From positions 1-64,000 of the IMG/VR virus record IMGVR_UViG_3300050034_000098: a stretch of DNA of 64,000 nt; one strand, 5' to 3'. Shown here one piece after another: positions 32,641 through 40,295 of this stretch (position 1 is the first letter of the stretch; the number at the start of each line of letters is the position of its first letter). Below the pieces are notes generated by a model. The model saw nothing but the letters and a program-made list of their open reading frames with translations. It made no database searches and was not told the DNA's origin. This stretch comes from a virus. A program made the translations under genes and the position numbers.

Positions 32641-32674
32641 AAGGCTTATACAAGTGTATAGGTCTTATTTTTTT
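32641..32674 (+). terminator. Rho-independent terminator
   Basis: AAGGCTTATAC-AAGT-GTATAGGTCTT (11-bp stem with two G-T pairs) followed by ATTTTTTT. Ends the first rightward transcript (23.8-32.6 kb). Confidence 0.88.
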
Positions 32675-32685
32675 ATATTATTTTA

Positions 32686-32714
32686 TTGACTTTTTAGCAT
32701 GGTGATGTTATACT
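32686..32714 (+). promoter_or_regulatory. Sigma-A type promoter
   Basis: TTGACT (32686-32691), 17-bp spacer, TATACT (32709-32714), directly after the terminator. Opens the second rightward transcript. Confidence 0.85.
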
Positions 32715-32746
32715 AATATTATAAAAATAAAAGGAGATGTAAATAA

Positions 32747-33493
32747 TTGAGTGATACAGAAATTACAAATTCACTAAGAGTCGCACTTCGCGAAAGATAT
32801 ATGATGCCTGAATGGATTCTAATGGAGGAAGTAGGGAATGCGACTGGTGGGCGTTGTAGCCGTTATGCCGATGCGTTGGCTTATAACCTATATCCATCTA
32901 AAAATTATCAAAAGATTGGTTTTGAAATTAAAGCATCAAAAGGTGACTTAAGAAGAGAACTAAAAGACGGTTCTAAATCTAATGCAATTGCACAATATTG
33001 TGATGAGTGGTATTTATTAGTTCCAAAAGGACTATGTGATAATGAAGAAATTCCATTAACTTGGGGAATTATGGAGTTAAACAATGACAAAATAAGAATC
33101 AAAAAGAAAGCTGAAAAAATAGTTAATAAAATTCCATTTGATAATGATATCATTTCAGGAGTTTTACAATCAGTAATGAGATTAGCAAGAAATAAATATG
33201 AATGGAACTCAAATATTTTAAGAGGTAAAATTGAAAAGGAAAATTCAGCTAGAATTGATGAAAGAGTATCTCTTAGAATAAGAGAATTAGAAGAAGACGT
33301 AAGAGTCTTTCGGGAAATTAAACAAAAATTAGGACTGAGATTATATGGAATACTTAACTCGGATGAATTTATAAAACAATTTAAATTAGCACAACAAATT
33401 TCAGACCAATACATTGAAGGAAGAGCATCTCAACTTGAGGTTATAGCGAAAAGACTACTTAGCGAATCAGAAAATCTACGTAGAATTAAATAA
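32747..33493 (+). CDS. PD-(D/E)XK nuclease-like protein
   Basis: A protein of 248 aa, TTG start after AAAGGAGATGTAAATAA. The N-terminal domain has SRYADALAYNLYP (Asp42) and GFEIKASKGDLRREL (Glu60, Lys62), the D...ExK order of restriction-like nucleases, followed by YCDEWYLLVPKGL and PLTWGIME, which recur in phage members of this family. From residue 160 on it is a long helical region that may form a coiled coil and oligomerise. Probable role in DNA processing. Target and specificity unknown. Confidence 0.75.
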   Translation: MSDTEITNSLRVALRERYMMPEWILMEEVGNATGGRCSRYADALAYNLYPSKNYQKIGFEIKASKGDLRRELKDGSKSNAIAQYCDEWYLLVPKGLCDNEEIPLTWGIMELNNDKIRIKKKAEKIVNKIPFDNDIISGVLQSVMRLARNKYEWNSNILRGKIEKENSARIDERVSLRIRELEEDVRVFREIKQKLGLRLYGILNSDEFIKQFKLAQQISDQYIEGRASQLEVIAKRLLSESENLRRIK

Positions 33494-33507
33494 AAGGTGG
33501 TTGAAAA

Positions 33508-33936
33508 ATGAATTATTCAGAAGAATTAGTTGAAACTCTTGGCAAGCTAAAAACAATTATAGATGATATTGAATTGCAGAGAAAACGATTAAATGAAAAA
33601 TTATCATCACTTGACAAGTCACAAATTGATGTTGAACACTTATTACAATTAGGAAATTTAGATGGAAAGGGACTTGTTAAATGTGGGGGTGTTCTTAGAG
33701 ATTTAAGAATCGAAAGAGATGCGGTTAAGACAGAGTTATTTGTTTTGGAACATTTATATAAAATAGTTAATTCAGATAACGGTGGATTTAAAAGTAAAAT
33801 CATAAGCTTGGCGAATAATACAAAAGAAACATATGAATCATCACAACAAAGAAAATATCGCATTAGAAATGTTGATAAAGATTTTGTCTTATCAGTTATA
33901 AAAGATGAAGATGTTTTAAAGAATTTGGTATTTTAA
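33508..33936 (+). CDS. Coiled-coil protein
   Basis: A protein of 142 aa. Residues 1-45 and 65-95 form charged helices with heptad character (LGKLKTIIDDIELQRKRL); the rest is basic. Such proteins beside phage nucleases may be structural partners. No motif supports a specific role. Confidence 0.6.
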   Translation: MNYSEELVETLGKLKTIIDDIELQRKRLNEKLSSLDKSQIDVEHLLQLGNLDGKGLVKCGGVLRDLRIERDAVKTELFVLEHLYKIVNSDNGGFKSKIISLANNTKETYESSQQRKYRIRNVDKDFVLSVIKDEDVLKNLVF

Positions 33937-33937
33937 T

Positions 33938-34216
33938 ATGAAAAGGACAATATTAGAATTAATAAATCAGAGACAAAGACAAGTTTTAGTTCATAGTATT
34001 TTATATTATAATTACAATGAAAGTCTTGTGAGCGATTCAGATTGGAGCCGTTGGTCAAAAGAGTTGGTAGAATTAATGAAGCTATCAGAGGCGAAACAGA
34101 GCGTTCTGTATAAAGAGTTTTTAGGGTTTGAGGGTGATAGTGGATGTGACTTAGATTTATGTAATGAAGAGGCTGTCAAAAAGGCTGAACAACTATTAAA
34201 ATGGAGGGATTTATAA
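33938..34216 (+). CDS. DNA ligase LigA-related small protein
   Basis: A protein of 92 aa. QRQVLVHSILYYNYNESLVSD then SRWSKELVELMK matches the N-terminal Ia-domain pattern of NAD+-dependent DNA ligases (Tyr-Tyr, Ser-Asp, Glu-Leu). The adenylation and OB domains are absent. Stand-alone proteins of this type occur in phages with unknown function. They might bind NAD+/NMN or modulate host ligase. The reading of the motif is from memory. Confidence 0.6.
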   Translation: MKRTILELINQRQRQVLVHSILYYNYNESLVSDSDWSRWSKELVELMKLSEAKQSVLYKEFLGFEGDSGCDLDLCNEEAVKKAEQLLKWRDL

Positions 34217-34470
34217 TGAAAAAATATCAAAAGAAAAATATAAGAAGATTAATTAATTTAATTTATAATATAAATGAAGATTTAGATATTATTGATTTTG
34301 AGATAGAATGTGAAATGTTAAAGGTATTTTGTAAATGTAGAGATCTAAAAGTGACTGCACTATATCATTTAAATTTTAGTCATTTAAGATTTAATTATAC
34401 TGTTGAATTTTTTGCACCAAGTGATTTAGAAAAACTATTATTAATTAGTAAGGGAGAATATAAAAAATGA
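34216..34470 (+). CDS. Small hypothetical protein
   Basis: A protein of 84 aa. The ATG at 34216 overlaps the previous stop (TAATG) and has ATGGAGGG upstream. Basic N-terminus, then acidic and beta-rich. No family recognised. Confidence 0.55.
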   Translation: MKKYQKKNIRRLINLIYNINEDLDIIDFEIECEMLKVFCKCRDLKVTALYHLNFSHLRFNYTVEFFAPSDLEKLLLISKGEYKK

Positions 34471-34757
34471 GTTTTAGAATAGGTAATAATGTAAAATTTA
34501 TAAATATGGACGATTCAGATTATCCTCAAATCAAGGATGTTGTTTTTACTATAGTCAATATTAAAAAGAAAGGAAAAGAAAATCAACATGAAGTGGTAGA
34601 TAATATAGTCCCTGGCAAAGCTAGATTTTCATTTTATGCAAAAGAAGAAGAACTTAGATATAATAATGTTGAAGATGCTGAAAAATATGACTTAAAAGAA
34701 ATAATTAGAAATCAAAATCTTATGTTAGATTTATTAGATTTAATTGCGAGGAAGTGA
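34467..34757 (+). CDS. Small hypothetical protein
   Basis: A protein of 96 aa starting with a beta-barrel-like half (FRIGNNVKFINMDDSDYPQI), similar in outline to small phage SH3-type proteins, then a helix. ATG after AAGGGAGAATATAAAAA. Confidence 0.55.
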   Translation: MSFRIGNNVKFINMDDSDYPQIKDVVFTIVNIKKKGKENQHEVVDNIVPGKARFSFYAKEEELRYNNVEDAEKYDLKEIIRNQNLMLDLLDLIARK

Positions 34758-34761
34758 TAAA

Positions 34762-35007
34762 ATGATTAGATATAGAGATCATCGTGGAAGTTTAGATGAA
34801 TCAATAAAAACTCAGCAATTATTTAAGGATGTTGGTCAAATGTTATCTAGTATTGCAATTTGGCACTATGTGGCAACAGGAGAAAGAGTTTTATCTAGAG
34901 AAATTGGTGAACGAGAATTTATAGATGATAGAATTAGTTGGAATAAATGTCACCATGTTTTAGTAAATGGCTATTGTGTTGGATTTTGTAACATTGAGGA
35001 GGACTAA
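34762..35007 (+). CDS. Small hypothetical protein
   Basis: A protein of 81 aa from the ATG at 34762, behind GAGGAAGTGATAAA. Helical middle (MLSSIAIWHYVATGERVL) and three conserved-looking His/Cys near the end (NKCHHVLVNGYCVGFC). Function unknown. Confidence 0.55.
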   Translation: MIRYRDHRGSLDESIKTQQLFKDVGQMLSSIAIWHYVATGERVLSREIGEREFIDDRISWNKCHHVLVNGYCVGFCNIEED

Positions 35008-35011
35008 ATAA

Positions 35012-35236
35012 ATGAATGATAGAGAATATATAATGGACGAAATTGAAAATACGATAAATCACATAAAAGAATTAGATATAAAATTAAGTGAAACTGTTAT
35101 GAGCAAGTTCATTACGAAAGAAGATTGTTTAGATAAAAGGACGTATTGGGAGTCAAGAATAATTAATAATACTAGACATTTAATAAGATATGCAAATAAT
35201 TTTGAAAAAGAAATACTAAAGGAGCATAAAAAATGA
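35012..35236 (+). CDS. Small helical protein
   Basis: A protein of 74 aa, charged and helical throughout; ATG after GGAGGACTAAATAA. Couples to the initiator gene by an ATGA overlap. Confidence 0.55.
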   Translation: MNDREYIMDEIENTINHIKELDIKLSETVMSKFITKEDCLDKRTYWESRIINNTRHLIRYANNFEKEILKEHKK

Positions 35237-35676
35237 ATTTACCTAATTTAGAACATGAAATCTTTGCTAGAGTGGCGTTACACTCTTCGACAATTTCTGT
35301 TAGTAAACCACTTATAAATGAAATAGGATTAAAAGAGTCAATCATATTAACAGAATTAATGTCTAAATATTTTTATTGGAAAGATGTTAATAGACTAACA
35401 AGAGATGGATATTTCTTTTGTACTGTAGATGACTTATTGTGTAGTACCTGTATTCCAAAACAATCTCAAATAAATTGCATAAAGAAATTATCATCCATGA
35501 AATTAATAGAAACAGAAAAGCGAGGAATGCCATCAAAGAGATATTTTACTTTTACAAATGAAAACATAGATAATTTTAAGAAATATATGGAACTTGGTCA
35601 AGTAAAAATGAGTGGATTCTACAATAAGAGAAATGAGTCTGAAACAGCGACAAATGATCCAGTTATCCCATATTAG
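35233..35676 (+). CDS. Winged-helix replication initiator candidate
   Basis: A protein of 147 aa. Residues 20-110 read as a winged helix: IGLKESIILTELMSKYFYW, TVDDLLCSTCIPKQSQINCI and MKLIETEKRGMPSKRYF (wing). This is the N-terminal architecture of phage replication initiators related to DnaD/replisome organisers. The C-terminal helicase-loading part found in longer relatives is missing. The gene ends inside a set of DnaA-box-like sequences and is followed by three 14-bp AT-rich repeats, the expected origin context. DnaB-type helicase is encoded 11 kb downstream. Confidence 0.65.
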   Translation: MNLPNLEHEIFARVALHSSTISVSKPLINEIGLKESIILTELMSKYFYWKDVNRLTRDGYFFCTVDDLLCSTCIPKQSQINCIKKLSSMKLIETEKRGMPSKRYFTFTNENIDNFKKYMELGQVKMSGFYNKRNESETATNDPVIPY

Positions 35677-35791
35677 ATTACAGTTATCCAATTCTGGACA
35701 AAGCAAGTACGATATTGATACACTAATAATACTAAGTTAATAATACTTAAATAATAATACTAAAAAACATAGAAAAATCAATTGTGGATAC
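35663..35791. other. Candidate replication origin
   Basis: Two DnaA-box-like sequences TTATCCCAT (35663) and TTATCCAAT (35684), and an inverse one, TGTGGATAC (35783). Between them lie three exact TAATAATACT copies at 35724, 35738 and 35752 with a constant 14-bp period, in a nearly pure AT stretch. The order (initiator gene, boxes, AT repeats) is that of compact bacterial and phage origins with a DNA unwinding element. Confidence 0.6.
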
Positions 35792-36079
35792 AATTAACAA
35801 ACGGTAGTGCGTTAGATAAACCAGTAAAACCATACAAGAGAATAAAAAAACAATAAGTAATAATTAGCTAAAGCTAAGATTCTGTAAGTCATTCACTGAC
35901 CAATCAAATAGATATGGTAAGTTCATTCCAACAGAATAATTTATTTTAAACATTTCTTATCATATTAAATAGATAGAAATAGATACTAATATTGTTTACC
36001 TATATACTTATATGACTAGTATAAATTATATGTTAAATATGGTAAGAATAGAGAAGAAATTAAGAAAGGATTTGATTAC
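35792..36079. other. Gene-free interval after the origin candidate
   Basis: 288 bp without a supported gene. A frame ending near 35857 reads 'QLTNGSALDKPVKPYKRIKK' and may be a remnant of an older C-terminus of the initiator. The promoter-like TTTACC...TATAAA near 35995-36030 has a 19-bp spacer and is weak. Confidence 0.4.
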
Positions 36080-36256
36080 ATGTACGCAATTTATGATGTA
36101 AAAGGTAACTATTATTTGTCTGGAAAAGATAGTGCAGTAAAAATATTTAAAACCAAAGAACATGCAATAAAACGATTAGAAAGATATGTTCCAGATAATT
36201 TGTTTGTTGTAAAAGTTTCACTTAATATTGATGGATATATTGATACAAAGCACTAA
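36080..36256 (+). CDS. Small hypothetical protein
   Basis: A protein of 58 aa, ATG after AGAAAGGATTTGATTAC. Alpha/beta with a central Lys-rich helix (KIFKTKEHAIKRLERY); resembles small 'YAIYD..G.YYLSG' phage proteins. Function unknown. Confidence 0.58.
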   Translation: MYAIYDVKGNYYLSGKDSAVKIFKTKEHAIKRLERYVPDNLFVVKVSLNIDGYIDTKH

Positions 36257-36272
36257 GAAAGGAATTATTAAT

Positions 36273-36428
36273 ATGGTAAAGGGAAATATTCATAAGAAAA
36301 TAACAAATGAAGATAAATTTGTTAGAAAATATTATTGTGAACACGCAAGACTAAATTCAATTAGATTTGATAAGAAATTTAATAAACGAAAACTAAGAAG
36401 ATATTTAAAAGATTTAGATAATGTATAA
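36273..36428 (+). CDS. Small highly basic protein
   Basis: A protein of 51 aa; the ATG at 36273 follows AAAGGAATTATTAAT. About a third of residues are Lys or Arg, so nucleic-acid binding is likely. No family recognised. Confidence 0.55.
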   Translation: MVKGNIHKKITNEDKFVRKYYCEHARLNSIRFDKKFNKRKLRRYLKDLDNV

Positions 36429-36445
36429 AAGAAGGGAAATAATAT

Positions 36446-36874
36446 ATGCATATTTTAACTAAGATTTATAATGATTGTTATAATGTTTTAAAACTAAGTG
36501 AACCAATGCCAAAACCAGAAATTACTGGAGCGAGAGCTTATTTTGGTAAATGTTTTCGTAGTAAAGATGATGGTAAAAATAATTACCTTAAAATAAAATT
36601 ATCTAAGAATTTACTAGATTTATTAGACTTAGAAACAATTTATATTAAAGCAATTGATACAATTTGTCATGAGTTTGCACATATGTACATTTGGGAACAC
36701 AATAAAAATCATGAGTTGTTAACTAAATTCTATAGAGAAAAGTGTTTGTCTATTTTAAATAAAGAAAAATATTTAAATGATATACAAAATATTAAACCTA
36801 AAAAGCCTTATTATTTTACAATAAGTGATGTCGCATTAAATGTAGAAAGTATGCGACAAAATAAATTAATTTAG
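36446..36874 (+). CDS. SprT-like zinc metalloprotease
   Basis: A protein of 142 aa. The zinc site HEFAH (His75, Glu76, His79) followed by MYIWEHNKNHELL places it in the SprT-like group; ARAYFGKCF and KIKLSKNLLD upstream also fit. Cellular relatives (Spartan type) cut proteins crosslinked to DNA. The phage version may clear proteins from replicating DNA or process a host factor. Lies just after the origin candidate. Confidence 0.82.
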   Translation: MHILTKIYNDCYNVLKLSEPMPKPEITGARAYFGKCFRSKDDGKNNYLKIKLSKNLLDLLDLETIYIKAIDTICHEFAHMYIWEHNKNHELLTKFYREKCLSILNKEKYLNDIQNIKPKKPYYFTISDVALNVESMRQNKLI

Positions 36875-36875
36875 C

Positions 36876-36904
36876 TTTACAAAATATTAAATTAGGGCTA
36901 TAAT
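36876..36904 (+). promoter_or_regulatory. Sigma-A type promoter
   Basis: TTTACA (36876-36881), 17-bp spacer, TATAAT (36899-36904), directly after the SprT-like gene. Confidence 0.78.
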
Positions 36905-36927
36905 AGAAAGAAAAGGAGATGTAAGTA

Positions 36928-37197
36928 ATGAATCAGAAAATAGTTAATTTTGGAATTGAACTGCCTTTAGAGTGTTTTTCTTACGATGAATATAGAAGTC
37001 GTGGTTGTATAAATTATTATAAAATTAAAAAATATGGAGATTGGTTATATGGTCAATTTACACATTTAAAAGTAGAACATAAAAATGATATGTTTAACTA
37101 CGAACTTGGCAGTTTTGATAAAGAAAATAAATTCATAGCAATTTTATATTGGCATGCGAATGATTATTATCATAGCATTTTAGATGTGGAGGGATAA
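36928..37197 (+). CDS. Hypothetical protein
   Basis: A protein of 89 aa beginning QKIVNFGIELPLECFSYD, similar in its first residues to the protein at 24187. Rich in Tyr, Trp and His. ATG after AAGGAGATGTAAGTA. Confidence 0.55.
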   Translation: MNQKIVNFGIELPLECFSYDEYRSRGCINYYKIKKYGDWLYGQFTHLKVEHKNDMFNYELGSFDKENKFIAILYWHANDYYHSILDVEG

Positions 37198-37202
37198 ATA
37201 AT

Positions 37203-37685
37203 ATGGCGGCTTTAGATTATGGGAGTATTGTTAAAGTAAATGGTAAAATGGTACAAACAAAAATGTTTATGGATATGAAAAAATCAGTTGGATATACAGT
37301 TAGTAAATCAGTATATGGTGGAAATGAAATAGAAATTAAAGGAAATTTTTTCTCTTATCTAGGAGATAAAGAATTTACAGTATGTGTATATAAAACATGT
37401 TTAGTGTTTTTGTTAAAGGGAAAAGTAGTAAAGGTAATTCATGGAACTGACAATAATTATGATTTACCATATGAAAAATTTACTCATAAAGATAATATTA
37501 ATGGTATAAAAATTATGATAAAAGGCAACAAAACTGGAGAATACCGTTATAAATTAAGGTTTTGGTATAAAAACAATTTGTATGAATGTATTTATGGATA
37601 TGGAGTTGACTTAAACTTAAAGTATTGGTATAATTTACACAACAATGAAAAAAATTACTTATCAAAATACTGGTTTAATAATTAA
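37203..37685 (+). CDS. Hypothetical protein
   Basis: A protein of 160 aa, all-beta in appearance (VCVYKTCLVFLLKGKVVKVI, YKLRFWYKNNLYECIYGYG). No catalytic motif. Unknown function. Confidence 0.6.
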   Translation: MAALDYGSIVKVNGKMVQTKMFMDMKKSVGYTVSKSVYGGNEIEIKGNFFSYLGDKEFTVCVYKTCLVFLLKGKVVKVIHGTDNNYDLPYEKFTHKDNINGIKIMIKGNKTGEYRYKLRFWYKNNLYECIYGYGVDLNLKYWYNLHNNEKNYLSKYWFNN

Positions 37686-37698
37686 GGAGGTGTGATTA

Positions 37699-37839
37699 AT
37701 GGCAACTTTATGTATGTTTTTGATATATTGGTGTGGGTTTATGGTTGGTGGGTTAATTGGATTAGATGTCATGAGTATTTTTTATGGTGTTATATTGGGA
37801 ATAATTGGAACAACTATTGTAGAATGGAATAATAAATAA
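37699..37839 (+). CDS. Two-span membrane protein
   Basis: A protein of 46 aa, Gly-rich hydrophobic segments at about 3-21 and 24-41. AAGGAGGTGTGATTA precedes the ATG. Function unknown. Confidence 0.58.
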   Translation: MATLCMFLIYWCGFMVGGLIGLDVMSIFYGVILGIIGTTIVEWNNK

Positions 37840-37853
37840 AAAGGAGAAATGAT

Positions 37854-38225
37854 ATGAAAGATATTGAAAAAATGGTAATGGAAAATAAATATGGTAATTC
37901 GGCAAAAATAAACTTAGAAGAAGCAATTAAAAAATTTGAAATGTTATACGTAGCAGAAACCGAAGATTATATTGAAACAGATGATACCAAAATGATAAAA
38001 GAAATACCAAAAGAATATCATGTATTTGGTACAGAAATGGAGCAAATGAAAATTAGTGCATATGATATTGTAGAAAACGCTTGTGAAGAATTATTTGAAG
38101 ATGCTATGGACTCTGTATATAATATTAATGATTTACAAAAATTTATTGATTATTGGATTGAACAAAATGCAAGAGGAGCAGACACTTATTATCCAGATTA
38201 TAAATATGGGGTGATTTTAAAATGA
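37854..38225 (+). CDS. Acidic hypothetical protein
   Basis: A protein of 123 aa, Glu/Asp-rich and helical (VENACEELFEDAMDSVYNIN). ATG after AAAAGGAGAAATGAT. Couples to the next gene (ATGA). Confidence 0.6.
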   Translation: MKDIEKMVMENKYGNSAKINLEEAIKKFEMLYVAETEDYIETDDTKMIKEIPKEYHVFGTEMEQMKISAYDIVENACEELFEDAMDSVYNINDLQKFIDYWIEQNARGADTYYPDYKYGVILK

Positions 38226-38614
38226 TTGAATTTAAAATGGTTACAAAAAGGAAAATAGATTTAGAGTATGAAGAAGAATTTGAATTTGGATTACATACAT
38301 ATAAAATTACGAGAGATAACGTTTTATGCGTAAAGAAAGAAAATAGTTGGGAGTCATCTTGCCAAACATTATCTTGGGTTTGGCTTAATCAAGATGGACT
38401 TATTAAACAGCCACAAAAACCATTCTGGGCAGAACAAGATGAAAAATATTACTACATTACACAAGATGGTAAAATTGACTTTGACACATTTGTAAATGGA
38501 TGTCTGTCTGACGTTTTTAAAAGGAAATTAGGAAATTGTTTTAAAACAGACAATATTACTCAAGAACAAATTAATGAATATCTTAATAAATTAAATAATA
38601 GGGAGATTTTATGA
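38222..38614 (+). CDS. Hypothetical protein
   Basis: A protein of 130 aa, beta-rich with many Trp in the middle (ENSWESSCQTLSWVWLNQDG). No family recognised. Confidence 0.6.
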   Translation: MIEFKMVTKRKIDLEYEEEFEFGLHTYKITRDNVLCVKKENSWESSCQTLSWVWLNQDGLIKQPQKPFWAEQDEKYYYITQDGKIDFDTFVNGCLSDVFKRKLGNCFKTDNITQEQINEYLNKLNNREIL

Positions 38615-38615
38615 A

Positions 38616-38792
38616 ATGAAATATAACTGGTTTGTATAATTTGTAATTGAAACACCATCCCCAACCACTTTCGGAAACTTATTAGTAACTTGTAAAGAAT
38701 TAGAGATAGAACAGCATTTAAATAGTGTACTAAGTAATATGAGTACTTTGGGATATGCTACAGTATTATTTTACAAAAAATTGGAGGACTAA
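38616..38792 (+). pseudogene. Small gene interrupted by an in-frame TAA
   Basis: The ATG at 38616 follows AGGGAGATTTTATGA. The frame reads MKYNWFV, a TAA at 38637-38639, then 50 further sense codons (FVIETPSPTTFGNLLVTC...) to a TAA at 38790. The downstream part is protein-like and no start is near it. Either a nonsense mutation or stop-codon readthrough. Confidence 0.6.
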
Positions 38793-38795
38793 AAA

Positions 38796-38903
38796 ATGAA
38801 AGAGAATTTAAAACCAGCGAAAGGAATTTTAACAGCAATGGCTTATGGTTTAATTTTATGGGTTTTAATAGGGTTTTTCGTATACAAAATAATCAACCTA
38901 TAG
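38796..38903 (+). CDS. Small membrane peptide
   Basis: A protein of 35 aa: basic N-terminus, one span (MAYGLILWVLIGFFVYKII). TTGGAGGACTAAAAA precedes the ATG. Confidence 0.55.
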   Translation: MKENLKPAKGILTAMAYGLILWVLIGFFVYKIINL

Positions 38904-38990
38904 AAGTATAAGGACATAGTAAATTATATCTAAATAATAGCATATTTGTAGAAGAATTTAGGATTAAAACGGAAAGGAGTACTAATTTTT

Positions 38991-39122
38991 ATGGTCATAA
39001 ATTTTATAAAATACAAGAATCTTAAAGAATTATTCAAATTAAAGAAATATGAATTAGCAAAATTATTCTGTAAAAAATATAAAATAAATTATTATAAAAC
39101 AAAAAGAAAGTGGAGTGAGTAA
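38991..39122 (+). CDS. Small highly basic protein
   Basis: A protein of 43 aa, nearly one third Lys/Arg with several Tyr. GGAAAGGAGTACTAATTTTT precedes the ATG. Possible RNA or DNA binder. Confidence 0.5.
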   Translation: MVINFIKYKNLKELFKLKKYELAKLFCKKYKINYYKTKRKWSE

Positions 39123-39467
39123 GTGAATGCAATAAATGGTTTAACCGAAATGTTTAAAAGAAATCAAGATAAACAAACGGAACTTGGTTATACAGCTTAT
39201 CACACAATAAAAGAAATTAATGATTTTATTAGCAAAATGGATCAAATGAATGATGATCTTCTTTATATCAAAAAGGGAATTATAGCACTTGAAAATGAAG
39301 AAAAATACGAGAAGGCATTAAAATTTATAGTTGAAAATTTGCTAATAAAACGAGATGAGGTATTTTGTGAAAACCATTGTCCCCTTACTATGAATTGTAA
39401 AACACAAAATTGCTACGAACAAATTATAAAATATGTTAAGAGAAGAGTTGGGATAAATGAAAATTAA
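39123..39467 (+). CDS. Helical protein with C-terminal Cys knuckle
   Basis: A protein of 114 aa, GTG start after TGGAGTGAGTAA. Residues 1-75 are helical. The end carries CENHCPLTMNCKTQNCYE and a basic helix (IIKYVKRR), very like the end of the 39866 protein. Probably a metal-stabilised fold. Confidence 0.6.
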   Translation: MNAINGLTEMFKRNQDKQTELGYTAYHTIKEINDFISKMDQMNDDLLYIKKGIIALENEEKYEKALKFIVENLLIKRDEVFCENHCPLTMNCKTQNCYEQIIKYVKRRVGINEN

Positions 39468-39663
39468 TGAAGCAATACAAATTGTAGAACAAATTGAACA
39501 GACATTTGATCAAAATAGAGATTTTATGGTTGATACGGGGCAATATAAAGAAAAGATTGAAGATATGACGAATAAAATTATAGCTTTAGATTTGGTTCTT
39601 AAAGAACTTAGAAGTTATATAAGAATATCAAACGAAGATCAAAATTATCATACACATAGTTAA
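39457..39663 (+). CDS. Small helical protein
   Basis: A protein of 68 aa, acidic, helical, ending in a short His-containing tail (NYHTHS). It overlaps the preceding gene by 11 nt. Function unknown. Confidence 0.55.
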   Translation: MKINEAIQIVEQIEQTFDQNRDFMVDTGQYKEKIEDMTNKIIALDLVLKELRSYIRISNEDQNYHTHS

Positions 39664-39680
39664 TATAAAGGAGAGATAAA

Positions 39681-39875
39681 ATGAAATTCATTAGTACGGA
39701 AGATATGATAAAAATATTTCAATCATATAAAGGTAAAAAAGATTGGGAACTTAAAGAAATGGAACAGATATTTGATAATTTTGGAGAAACGTGGTATATT
39801 GTGGATGGAACTTTTCAGAAAAGCAAAGATCCAATTCATAACATTAATGATATATTAGAAGAAGGATGGGAATAA
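39681..39875 (+). CDS. Small hypothetical protein
   Basis: A protein of 64 aa, ATG after AAAGGAGAGATAAA. Helical, Trp-containing; no family recognised. Confidence 0.55.
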   Translation: MKFISTEDMIKIFQSYKGKKDWELKEMEQIFDNFGETWYIVDGTFQKSKDPIHNINDILEEGWE

Positions 39876-40087
39876 ATAGGGAAAATGTAGTCAGAGAATT
39901 AGTATTTGAGAACAATAAATTAAATCACGCATTAATTTTAATGGCAAAGACAATTCAAGAAGAATTTTTAGAAGATCTCTGTGATTGTTGTATTTTAAAT
40001 GGGACTAATGAATGCAAGGTAACAGAGTGTGTTCAAGGAACAGTTAAATATTATAAAAGTAAATCAGGAATGAAAGGTGAGGACTAA
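39866..40087 (+). CDS. Helical protein with C-terminal Cys knuckle
   Basis: A protein of 73 aa with the same plan as the 39123 protein at smaller size: an N-terminal helix, then DLCDCCILNGTNECKVTEC and a basic end (KYYKSKSG). GAAGAAGG precedes the ATG. Confidence 0.58.
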   Translation: MGINRENVVRELVFENNKLNHALILMAKTIQEEFLEDLCDCCILNGTNECKVTECVQGTVKYYKSKSGMKGED

Positions 40088-40295
40088 ATGCAAATAAACA
40101 ACTATATTATTACTTGCACCGAATGTGGAGATAAGAGATATCTCATATATGGCAATACTGATAAGGTAATTAAATTTTATGAAGACAAAGAATGGTCGAT
40201 CCTATATATATAAAGATTATGGATTGTTGCCTATAGAATTAAAAGGGATTTGTCCTGATTGTAAAAAGAATATTAAGATATTAGGAAGTGACTAA
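40088..40295 (+). pseudogene. Zinc-ribbon gene broken at a TA repeat
   Basis: From the ATG at 40088 the frame encodes CTEC and stops at a TAA (40211-40213) inside CTATATATATAAAG. The +1 frame continues with YKDYGLLPIELKGICPDC to a TAA at 40293, giving the second CxxC. Adding one TA unit restores a continuous 69-residue zinc ribbon. So the gene looks inactivated by loss of one TA unit, unless ribosomes shift there. Confidence 0.7.

Noticed and set aside
32908-33863. Leftward frames of 168 and 116 codons opposite the nuclease and coiled-coil genes
   Set aside because: Ser-rich antisense frames caused by codon bias of the real genes; no start signals.
35724-35761. Microsatellite-type tract as explanation of the 14-bp repeats
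   Set aside because: The repeats keep an exact period and lie with DnaA-like boxes next to an initiator, so a functional origin explains more.
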